Assembly (NCBI GenBank): GCA_015680685.1 | Contig: MNCI01029647.1 | Location: forward strand, 30,385 to 94,384 | Length of the DNA stretch: 64,000 nucleotides | Reading direction: 5' to 3' | From: Gnetum montanum | Lineage: Eukaryota; Streptophyta; Gnetopsida; Gnetales; Gnetaceae | Shown here: in pieces, positions 1 through 9,629 of the stretch | Position numbering within the stretch: the stretch's first letter is position 1 | Layout: every line of letters begins with the position of its first letter | Made by a program: the position numbers and the translations under genes | The notes under the pieces: model-generated | What the model was told of the DNA's origin: nothing | What the model saw: only the letters and a program-made list of their open reading frames with translations | Database searches by the model: none

Positions 1-524
1 CATTATAACCACTGTTTGTGGATGGTCTTATCCTACTAACTTCCTTGCCATCCTTGTGGATAATTGCAAGGGAAACTTCCCAATCATAATGGGAAGAACC
101 TGGCTGAGCATGGTGGATGCATGACTAGGACTCCAAGATCTATCCCTTGAAGTTTCAAAGGAAAATCCTTTCGGAAAGATTGAGAATAAGCACGTTCTAT
201 GCATCATGTAGGGTGACTTAGCATGCAACTGTGTGTAGTAGTTATGGTCTGCTAAGTGGATATCCATTCAAGCATGCAGTCAGTGTACCGAGAAATCACC
301 TGTTCAATAGTACCTGTACGCAGCAGCCACCAACCAAGAGGGCACCTAGTGGCTAACAGCTAATCTTTCTAACAACGCATTGTGCATGGAACCATCTGAG
401 GGGCTTGTACAAGCCTACATTGAAAGCATGGACAAAATGGAAGAGGTTCATCAACATGTTTCCATTGTTGATGACCATGATGACTAGGGGAAGCTGCAAA
501 TCCCTAAAAGCTCCAAACAAGAGC
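1..524 (+). pseudogene. Aspartic protease C-terminal part and linker of element A (decayed)
   Basis: The translation around bases 60-120 contains an NFPIIMGRTWLS-type string, the C-terminal ILGRPWL region of retropepsins. It aligns by eye with the protease of element E (35600-36120), which has a nearly identical IIMGRAWLSTVDA string. The active-site part lies upstream of the window. Past about base 130 the frame is broken by stops and indels, and the linker leading to RT starts near 500. It is non-functional. Confidence 0.75.
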
Positions 525-2040
525 CCTTGGAGCTCAAGTCTTTACCGGCTCACTTGGAATATGAATTTTTGCGAAATGGAAAGCTGGTAATTATCAATGC
601 TACCCTTGATCCTGAACAGAAGAAGAAATTGCTGAAGGTGGTGAACAAATGGGATGCTATGTTTGCATGGTTATATCCTGAGTTAACTGGAGTTGATCTT
701 AGGGTCTGCCAACATCGGATCTATATTAACCCCTACATGAAGCCACAACAACAGCCACAAAGATGATTGAACCCCAAACTGAAGTAGGTCATCAAAGATG
801 AAATCGAACAATTGCTAAAGGTGAGGTTCATCTCTTCTATTGCTAATAGAAAATGGGTTAGCCCACTCGTTATTGTGCTGAAAAAAGATGGCAAATGGAG
901 GGCCTGTATTGATTTTTGATTGCTCAACATGGCTACCTTCAAAGATCACTTTCCACTCTTGTTTTTGTACCAAGTGTTGGACACCATCACATGGCATCGC
1001 TATTATAGCTTTTTGGATGGTTATAGTGGTTATAACCAAATCCAAATAGCACTAGAGGACTAAGCCAAAACAACTTTCAAAAGTCCATGGGGGACTTTTT
1101 CATACAAGAAGATGCCTTTTGACCTATGTAATATGCCTACCACATTCCAACGTCTCGTCCTTAGCATCTTCCAGCAACAGATTGGCAAGGGGGTAGAAGT
1201 CTTCATGGATGACTTCTCTACCTATGGGGCCACATTTGAGCAAGCCTTGGACCATCTTAAGTAGGTTCTAAAAAGGTGTGTAGACACTAATCTGCAACTT
1301 AATTGGAAAAAAAAAGCCATTTGATGGTCCAAGAAGGCATTGTGCTAGGGCATCGCATCTCATAGACAAGGATTAGCATGGATCCTAGAAAGATCAGGGT
1401 CATCCAAGGAATCACCCAACAACCAAGCACCATAAAAGATGTTCAGTCATTCCTTGGCCACATTGGTTACTACCAACGCTTCATTGAAAACTTCTCGAAT
1501 ATTGCTAAGCCATTGGTAAAACTTACAAAGAAAGATTATCCATTCATCTAGACCAAGGAATGTGAATTAGCATTCTAATTGCTTAAATAGAAACTTGTAG
1601 AAACTCTAGTTCTACGAGCACCTGATTGGTCTAGACCTTTCCACATCATGATAGATGCATCTAATTATGCCTTGGGAGTTGTACTTACATATTGTGATTA
1701 TCAAAAACATCCATACTATATCCACTATGCAAGTTGTAGCATTGTGGGTGCTCATCTTAACTACACCACCGCCGAAAAGGAGTTTATGGTGGTGGTGTTC
1801 ACCTTGGAAAAATTCTGACACTATGTGCTCAGATACAAGGTGTTCATGCATACTAACCACAATGCTATTCAGTTCCTAATGAATAAACCAATAGTGAGCC
1901 CTTGCATCATCCAGTAGCTGGTAATTCTTTAGGAGTTTAATATTACCATGGTAGACTGAAAGGGAACTAAGAATGTGATTGCTGACCACTTGTCTCAATT
2001 GCGATGGGATGAAATAGAAGAGGAGGATCCCTCTCTGACA
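525..2040 (+). pseudogene. Reverse transcriptase and RNase H of element A (decayed)
   Basis: A readable frame opens near 527 with the linker ELKSLPAHLEYEFL. RT motifs follow: WVSPLVIVLKKDGKWR (near 860), SFLDGYSGYNQI (near 1010), the SPWGTFSY/MPF region (near 1085) and the catalytic loop FMDDFS (near 1205). RNase H follows with IDASNYALGVV (near 1650), TAEKEFMVVVF (near 1770) and NVIADHLSQL (near 1975). Stops at DF*LLN, ED*AK and LK*VL stand where R and Q are usual. A run of nine A (1307-1315) appears one base short, which breaks the frame after LNW. The catalytic aspartates remain, but the frame is unusable. Confidence 0.88.
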
Positions 2041-2239
2041 AATTTCCAAATGAAGTTCTCTTTACAGGTGCAATCAATCCACAAGTACCCAAGGAATCTC
2101 CTTTGTTCAACCACATCCTCACCTACCTCACAACCCAAGAGTTGTCAAAGGAGTGGAACCATCTGCAGAAACAATAGTTTCTCCATAAGGCCAAGCATTT
2201 CATGGAAATCAATAGCCTCCTTTATAAGGTGTTTGCAGA

Positions 2240-3395
2240 TGGCCTAGTTCGATGGTGTGTCCGTGATGATGATACACTATGCATCCTCTAAGATGCTCAT
2301 GAGGGCCCTTGTGGGGGCTACTATGCTAGACGCCACATAGCCATTAAGATCCAACTTACAAGGTATTACTGGCCCATAATTTGCAAGGATGCACAATGGT
2401 TCACCCGCCCCTACGAACGATGCCAAAAATATGGTGGGATGACGACATAGTTGGAGGGGCCTCAACAGTGGATCCAGCCATTGGAGCCCTTCGACATCTG
2501 GGGCATTTACTTCATGGGGCCCATCACTCCCCTATTAAACAAAAAGGCATACATCATCATAGTTGTGGTCTATTGTACAAAGTGGGCATAAGCAAAAGCT
2601 GTTGTCAACTGTTCTACCAACATCGTTGCATGATTTGTCCAACAACAAATCATCAATAGGTTTGGAGTGCCATGTGCACTCATTTCAGATAATCAAACTC
2701 ATTTTATGGGTGTGAATTTTCGAAAACTCATGCAACACTTGGGGGTCACCCATAAATTTAAAACACCCTATCACCCCTAAACCAATGGGTAGGCTAAAGT
2801 TACCAATAGGGAGATCACCAAGATCCTTACTTGAACCATCAACAAATACAGGAGGGATTGGAGTACCAAACTTAATGATGCCCTATGGGCCTATCTCTCC
2901 ACTTGGAAACTCCCTGTAGGGTACTCTCCCTATGAGTTAGTGTACGAAAAGTTACCAACACTTCCAATTTAGGCTGAACTCTGCACACTATCCACCACCA
3001 GTGACTTAGGCCTTGACCTGCCACTAGCACAACATGAACAACTTATCAGTTTCAGTGTTCTAGATGAGAACCGATTCGTGGCCCTGTCTTCAAATGAGAT
3101 CCACAAGGCCTACAATAAAAAATGACATGATCTTAGGATTTGAAAGGTCACATTTAGATGTGGAGACAAGGTGTTGTATTGGAACCCCTCACATATATCT
3201 CAACCAACCAAGTTTCAAACACTATGGGATGGACCTTACATTGTCTCTGAAACCTTTCCATATGGGGCCTTACTTATCCACAAACCTGAGGAGCCCACCA
3301 GAACGTAGTTGGTCAACCACCAACAACTGAAACCTTTTCATCAACTCCACCCAACCAGTGATCTAGCCCATCATCACTAGGACAGCCTCGCTCCA
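2240..3395 (+). pseudogene. Integrase of element A (decayed)
   Basis: The zinc-binding region is seen around RYYWPIICKDA...CQKYGG (2360-2440). The catalytic core has FDIWGIYFMGP (first Asp, near 2500), ISDNQTHF (second Asp, near 2685) and the Glu-bearing KVTNREI (near 2805) after a broken [13 protein letters not shown] and the C-terminal GDKVLYWNP (near 3170) follow. Many codons are TAG or TAA where Q is expected. The end near 3395 is where the translation runs into the CATGGGGGAGA tract shared with element E. Confidence 0.85.
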
Positions 3396-4900
3396 TTTTT
3401 TGCGTCTCCTCCTTTCCACCCAGTCATGGGGGAGACTGTCATCCTTGCTAATTCATTCCACTACACCCCTCACTATTTTGTAATTTTTTGTTTTACACTT
3501 TTTTTTACACTTTTTGTTTTTCAACATTGTTCATACGTTTGCTAATTCTTGTTAATTTTTTCCTTTCTTTAATTATTTTTGTTTCTTTATATGTGTTTCA
3601 TTTTCACATGATCGCTAATACGTCATCGTATTGTCATCAGGTGTCGAGTGCAAATGGTTTTCGTTGCAATGGGTAATGTACAATAGTCCACCTAGTTATC
3701 TAGCTCCTACTCTTGCATGGTTGTCCTTGGACTTTACATCTACTTTTAGCTCATAAAATCAACAACGAGTCCATTTCATCCACCCATTCATCCACTCCAT
3801 GTTTTTTCTTCTATTGAGAACATGCAACCCCTTCACTTAAAACCATTGTAATTAATATGCGACTTGTGTAGTTCCCAGACTCAGGGATGATCCAATGGTT
3901 TGAATTGGGTGTGACTTCAAGGAAAATGCATCATTCTTCACTCTCTCCTATCCCTTGGGTTGTTGGTGTGTCCTTACGGATTTCCTACCACTCCACATTC
4001 TTCTCTCCAAGAAAGCTCTTGGGCAATTCGACCTTGCATGATGTGGTCCTCACCAAGAAAAAAATAAATAAACATGAGGATTCAAAGCACATCCCTTGGT
4101 CAAATGCATGCTAACACACATGGGTCTTTTCATGGTATGCTTTCCACAAAAAAACAAAAAAAAACAAAAATCATTACCTCACTATGTGGGAATTCCAAGC
4201 ACATCCCTTAGACTACCTCTCACTGGCCGCAAGCACTAGTTATGGGACTTCCTTCATCTCCTCTAAATTAGTCCCATTTCACTTCCTTCATCTCATGTTT
4301 TTTGGAGTGGTGGTTCTCTATGGGTGCATTCCTATCTCTTTGGGGGATGGCTAGGGCTTCTTTTGTTGCTGCGATATCACTGTATGCAGATAGTTTTGGG
4401 TCTAAAACTAGGAAAGGTTCTACTGAGTCACATAACGAAAATGGCACATGGGGTTTCATGTGACCAATGATCGGAATTTCCATTCTCTCATCTCTCTCTT
4501 CACCCATTTCTCTCCGTAACTCACCTCACTGCCCATCTTATGTTGTGAAAGTTCATCATGGTTTCCATGGACTTCTCATGCCTTGGAAGGATCTCTTGGA
4601 TAGGAGTATTAACTGGAAAACATCATTTCTTGGCCCCAGGGCCCATGGACCCTAGTGCTTGCTATGGGGAGGACCCACCTACATATTCTTGGTCCTGCTT
4701 GTTAAGTCTCCCATCCTTTGAATTTCATGGTTGATTATTTTTAGGGTTCCATCACTCAATTTCTTCCTCGTGGAGTTTTTTTATGTCACGTTCTCCTATT
4801 TTTTACTCTTTTTCGAGCCCCAATTACCTTCCTCCTATCCTTAGCCATGACCGAGCCTCTCAGGTGTTTCAACCACCCCAATTTGGCATTTCCAATTCAT
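3396..4900 (+). other. Post-integrase spacer of element A
   Basis: I see no coding region here. It opens with a purine-rich GTCATGGGGGAGA near 3423, followed by T-rich TTTTGTTTTACACTTT repeats (3480-3600). The same order occurs in element E at 36270-36460, so this is an inherited part of the element and not flanking DNA. The stretch 4130-4170 is A-rich. Confidence 0.6.
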
Positions 4901-4939
4901 CATTTTGGGTTTCTTCCGGATTGGTCAACGGGTGCACAC

Positions 4940-5060
4940 CCATATGTATACGAGGCCTCATATACGTAGCCCCATACGTATACATAGCTACATATATGCG
5001 ACCCCATCGACGCAGTGCCCAACCCCTATATATAAGGCCGTTGTGCATTACATTTTTCAT
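4940..5060 (+). promoter_or_regulatory. Probable internal promoter of element A upstream of its third ORF
   Basis: A TATA box, CTATATATAAGG, stands at 5026-5037. About 60-80 bases upstream are CpG-rich palindromes: GTATACGAGGCCTCATATAC at 4946-4965 (one mismatched pair) and a second imperfect one around 4978-5000. The design matches the U3 region of this family's LTR, where palindromes precede CTATAAATAAG. A splice-donor-like GGAG|GTATGT follows at 5178/5179, and the third ORF opens at 5442. The inference is a separate transcript for the third ORF. In element E the matching place holds an N (37475), so it cannot be compared. Confidence 0.6.
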
Positions 5061-5178
5061 CATTTGGAATCCAAATTGGGGGAGATTTTGCAATTTTTTC
5101 TACCTAACCCTTTCCTCAGCACCTACGTTCTATAGCGCATCTGCATCAACTAATCCTTGCCCTTTTAAGTAACTGGAG

Positions 5179-5441
5179 GTATGTTGGGGGTGAAGCCTAT
5201 GTGTAATTAATTAATCAATTAGTTAATTAAGACTTTGCACCTCTAAGGGAAGAAACAAAAATAACCGTTTAAACTTCAACTCATCCCTTGTTGTTTTTGA
5301 CTCTAACCCATGAATTAACACTCTGGGAGACTTAAAGAAATGCCCGTGCCAACAACATAACTTAGTCGAACTGAGAATATGTATAAGGACCATCTTGAGC
5401 TACTTATGCATAGTCTAATTGGTGGTTATGTTTGATTGTAT
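5179..5441 (+). other. Candidate intron in the leader of the third ORF (element A)
   Basis: The donor is GGAG|GTATGT at 5178/5179. In element E the aligned place is CAAG|GTATTA (37608/37609), and a strong acceptor, TTGTGTGTGCAG, lies directly before an ATG (37669). In A the acceptor side has decayed to TGATTGTAT directly before the ATG at 5442. The intron would be 263 bases in A and 60 in E. This rests on comparing two copies. Confidence 0.4.
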
Positions 5442-8294
5442 ATGGAACCCAAACCAAGGCATCCAAGGGGCGAAGGACCATCACAACCAAGGGAAAAGCA
5501 TCCATGAATGGGAAGAGGACAAGGCATGCAGCAACCAGAGCACATAGAGGGATCTCATGCAACTGGCCCCCTCCGTGAAGGACCTAATGTGAAATCTGTC
5601 CATCAGATTCCCAAAGAGGAGATTCCTAGCAAGCAATCGCAAGGGGATGAGACTCCGGGGATAGCACCACGACTTGAGGTCACCCTGACCCAAGCCTATC
5701 CTGATGCTATCAAGTCATGTGAAGTGCAACGAATGGTCCTCCAAGAGCTAAAATTTGGACCATTCCTCGAGAATGCTCCAGAAGATCTAAGGCTTCAACT
5801 GCAAAACTCTCCAATGTGGCCAATCATCACAACTAGTGGTGAATGGTACTTAGGAGAGACCTATCTCTTTTGGATGAATTGGCAACTGGGGTCCAAAGTA
5901 AGAATCAAAGACATTTATGTCTCTTACTCTTCAGAGGCAATAGCATAGGCTCTAGGGTTACCCGAGACTAGAGTAGATATGGTGAAGATTCCAAAATAAG
6001 TTGACCCAGAGGTAAAGCATGAATGGACCAAACGGTGCTATGGGATAGAGTGCAAGGAATTTGGCTCTTTGACCACAGTGGAGAGGATCTACTCAAAGAT
6101 TGTGTCTTACCATTTCAACCCAACAGTAAGGCCCAGCAAAATCATAGCCTTCTCCACTTGTGCATGTGCCTCCTTGAGTGGGAAATTCCCAATGAGTCTT
6201 CCACAATGGTTATTCTTAGAGATTGAAAATAGGTTCACTGAAAGTGAATGTGGAAGATGGGCTCTCCCCTTTCCCTACCTAATCTAGAAGTTGTGCAAAT
6301 GGGCAGGGATAGGATGGTACTCTAATGATATACTCTAGCACACCTTGATTGCCTCTTGGTGGGAAATGATGAAGGATAAAACTCTTGCCACCACACAGAT
6401 AGAGGAGGAGAAAAAACCACCTTCACCACCTGCACAAACAATAAGGTCGGGTTCGCAAATCATTACAGAACACATCCATGAAATCCTACAAACGCTCTTA
6501 AGCTAGCAAGAGAAATCTGGTAGGACTAGTGGAGGAGAAGACCCTTCGGTCTATCACCCTGCAATGAGCCACCTGGAGCAAGTGGCTCGATCAATTAACT
6601 TACTTTAAAGAGTAAGGCTGATGTTCTCCATAGCCTAAATGCAAGTGCCTACACGAATAGATCCTAGTGTCTGAGATGTGATAGTATCCACACAATAGTT
6701 ATTTCTTGAAATTTCTGGGAATGCTACTACCTTTTTAGTATGCTTGGAAGATGGTCAAGGGGTAATAGTCCTGGTGATGCAACACCAAGGATAGGAGATT
6801 GTAGCCGAAGTGGTTGTTGATACAATTGCTATAGCTCTCAACACATTGGCAGCACCTATACTAGACGTTCATGGACTTCAAGATGTACAACCATTTGTCG
6901 GAACTTTGTGTAGCAAGATTGATGCAACCCAACATGAGGAGTTTTTGGACCGACTGGTGGGAACCGGGCAATCACTTCTAGATTTCTTTAACCTTCCAGA
7001 CAACATCACTACAACCTAGTCGGAGCTGCTCTCTGTAAGGGGTAAGAGCCTCATCTTGGAAGGGCAACTTGAAACTGCTCAAGCCACTTGTCAATGCTTG
7101 GCAACAGAAGTGGCCCAATTAAGAACCCAACTTGCTAATCTAGCTCTCCTCAACCATGAAATCACTAGAGATGAAGCTTTTCAACAGCTTCATCTCAAAC
7201 TTCAGATAGTTAAGGATGAGCGAGAGTTGGCTATCTATGATAAGTCCTTGGCAGATGTTCAAGCATATAATTTAAACAAAGACTTGATGAAGATTTACCA
7301 GGAGAATGTTACATTGATCATGGATGTTCATCGCCTATGCAATGTTGGTGCAGAAAATGAACACATGAAAAATTTTATCAACCAATAGTAGGAAGAACTA
7401 GCCAAGGTGAATGCTGATGTAAGAAGGTTGGTCGTTGAGAACCAAAATTTGTCAATGGAGGAGGTTTGGATGTTGTGATAGAAATCTGCAATTCAAATCA
7501 CTGCTTGGAAGAATGAAGCCCTGAAATTTGAAATCAAAAATTATTATAGGGACCAAGTGGGATTATAGAAGGAAGTAAATGAAAAGCAGATTTAGGTTGC
7601 AAAGGCCAAAATGAACCAAGTGCTCCAATAGCTCCAAGAAGAAGGCAAAGTATGGCAACCTATCTTTGATGGGTTGAATGCCTACAATCAAGCTAAAATC
7701 CACCTTAAGGAGTTGCAGATTGAGGAGATGATGAAATATATAAAGCTTGCCAACCTACGCTATGCAAACTTGGCTATGCTCACAGTCAGGAGACCACGGT
7801 CAGAATTGGAAAAGCAAGTAGCTGCCTCGTATTCTCTGTATGAGGATGAGTTCTAGGCACATAACTCAATAAAGCAAAAATTAAAAATAGCAAACGTGGA
7901 ACTCGAGGTTCTCCACACGTGATTTGAATGATAACATATAGTCACGGAGAACCTGGCCTATCAAATGAATGACTACTAGTAGCTATAGGCATCAATCTGA
8001 GTGCTTGACATTGAATGAAAGCAGTTTGCAGCCTGGTTTGTCAACTTGAAAGAACTCTTCCCAACACTACCATGCCCTTGGGAGGTTCCAGTTCCAACAC
8101 ACATTGGTGAAGCTGCCTAGACAGTGAACGATCCCAGAAGCAAAGAAGAAAAAATGAGGGCTCTCTTGGAGGCTTTTCAGCTACCTCCAGAAGTTGTAGC
8201 TATTGCGGGACATCCATCATTCGTGCCACCACCATCACATGGGCTAGAGGATGGTGAAGGTTCATCAGAACCACCACCCCTAGGGATGGTGTGA
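5442..8294 (+). pseudogene. Third ORF of element A: mobile-type domain plus coiled coil, 951 codons, nonsense-broken
   Basis: From ATG 5442 to TGA 8292-8294 one frame runs with no net frameshift and is interrupted only by stops (for example 5505 TGA and the TAG after YSSEAIA). Almost all interior stops sit where Q or R would fit. The N-terminal third carries MVLQELKFGPF, a GEWYL strand, RIKDIYVSYSSEAIA and ALGLPETR, then YSKIVSYHFNPTVRPSK. This is the fold type called plant mobile domain or 'putative plant transposon protein'. Residues from about 540 to 880 are a heptad-rich coiled coil (EGQLETAQATCQCLATEVAQ). The tail is P/E-rich. I see no signal peptide or membrane segment, so it is not an obvious env. 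Relic G preserves the same ORF, and E keeps only its start. Confidence 0.7.
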
Positions 8295-8547
8295 TCTTCT
8301 CCAACAATTTTGTGCATCATTCTACACAACAAACACTCTTGGACCAACAAGGTGTTCAATTTTTTCTCTGAACACCACCATTTTTTGTAACTTTTCCTTC
8401 TCTATAACTTGGGCACTTGGTAAAATTGATGTTGTGTCATGTGTGTGTGTCATGTGTGTGTCAAGTCATGTGCATTGTAAATAAGATCCCATACCTTCCA
8501 AATTGTAGAGTAACTTAAGGATGAGTTTTTACTCAGTTGTGGGGGTA
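8295..8547 (+). other. 3' UTR and polypurine tract of element A
   Basis: GT-rich repeats lie at 8440-8475. The tract TTGTGGGGGTA at 8538-8547 directly precedes the LTR's TGATGA and would prime plus-strand synthesis. Element E has the matching CATGGGAGTA before its 3' LTR. Confidence 0.7.
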
Positions 8548-9435
8548 TGATGAAGTGTCATTAGTTGATGCATCAACTAGGCCGCATATACGTGCCCGCG
8601 TAGATGCGGCCCTATTGACATAGCCTTCCATGCATCGACGTGGCCTCGTTTACGTGGAGCCTATTTCAGCCTATAAATAAGAGGGCCTTCTACCTCATTT
8701 AGGTACATTTTTTTCAGTTGTACTGAAGCTCTTGCAGTTTTTTCCCATAGGAGATAGAATATTTTCCAAGTGCCCATAGTAGGTGTAAGAAAAGTGACCA
8801 GCTCTTTATTTGAGCGTTGATGTATCTGAGCCCATTGGCATGATGACAATAAAGATGAACTCTTCAAGCATTCCTTGCAGCATTTGGACTTAGCCATTTA
8901 TGCATTCAATAGTTTAATATTTTTATGCTTTGATAATTACTTAATTTTCTATTATTATTATTTTAATCATTGTCACTCCTTTATAATTTGTAAAGGTCAT
9001 AAGTATGACCATCTCGAACATAGACCCAACACTTGGTAACCCAGTGACGCTTAACATCTGGTAACCCAATAGTGTTTAGGGGATGCTCAGAATGTGCCTG
9101 GAAGATGGGATCAGATGCTTATGCTAGGAATAGTTAGAATACAAAATAGGATAATCATATATTAGATAATAGTTCATTCTTTACTTTCCATACTTTAATT
9201 AGATGCCAAAAGATAAAGTAAAAAGTTATAAAAATCATTAGCCTTAATCTCACTTAACCATCGCAAACAGAACATCACAAGTGAGATTAGGAAGATAATG
9301 ATCATTCTAACCAAAGGTTTTGCTGGTTAGGGTCTGGTGTATGTTAAGTGCTTATAGTCTATGGAATTCGACCAAGTCACGTATGAATGCCCATGATTCG
9401 TATGGTTGGGGGTAGGGGTACCTAGCTGCTCATCA
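8548..9435 (+). repeat. 3' LTR of element A
   Basis: The 888-base LTR begins TGATGAAGTG and ends GCTCATCA. U3 holds two palindromes (8562-8579 and 8580-8611), and the TATA box CTATAAATAAG is at 8671-8681. AATAAAGATGAAC near 8850 is a likely polyadenylation region. It aligns along its length with the LTRs of E (32086, 38029), for example at AGAATATTTTCCA.GTGCCC, but is clearly diverged from them, so A and E are the same family and not recent copies of one another. Confidence 0.88.
8562..8611. promoter_or_regulatory. Two adjacent palindromes in U3 of element A
   Basis: TAGTTGATGCATCAACTA (8562-8579) is a perfect 18-base palindrome. Directly next to it, GGCCGCAT (8580-8587) pairs with ATGCGGCC (8604-8611) around a 16-base CpG-containing loop. 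They lie 60-110 bases upstream of the TATA box. Confidence 0.7.
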
Positions 9436-9629
9436 GATGTCCTTAGCCATCCCATGCACGAACTCCACCTTGTATAAAGTCTTCATCCATAGTTTCACAT
9501 AAAACTTAGTGACCAAGGCTTGTACTAGTGGCTCAAGAACTACTATAAGCTTAATAATCATCAAATGATTAGGATGAAAACCAAAATTAAACCATAAGAT
9601 ATGATGAAAGCATTAAGGAATGGGCATAC

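Larger units (their letters stand above)
1..9435 (+). mobile_element. Element A: Athila-type Ty3/gypsy LTR retrotransposon, 5' part outside window
   Basis: The domain order is protease C-terminus, RT, RNase H, integrase, a long spacer with an internal promoter, a third ORF, a 3' UTR with polypurine tract, and the 3' LTR. The integrase region carries the Athila-like string around TNREI, and the LTR has the TGATGA...TCATCA ends also found in element E. The 5' LTR and gag would lie before base 1, so no target duplication can be checked; the five bases after the element are GATGT. Reading frames are broken mostly by TAG, TAA and TGA codons that fit Q or R codons changed by C-to-T mutation. It is an old, inactive copy. 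Confidence 0.9.

Noticed and set aside
4783-5172. 129-codon ORF across the internal promoter region of A
   Set aside because: It runs through the TATA box and palindromes, has no domain features, and competing frames of similar length overlap it.
5442-8294. Reassigned stop codon (TAG/TAA as Gln) as explanation for Q-to-stop positions
   Set aside because: Element F uses ordinary CAG/CAA in long open frames, TGA at Arg positions occurs as well, and decayed copies of different age carry different stops. Cytosine deamination suffices.
5442-8294. Envelope-like protein in the Athila third ORF
   Set aside because: No signal peptide, transmembrane segment or cysteine-rich ectodomain is visible; the product looks soluble, with a long coiled coil.
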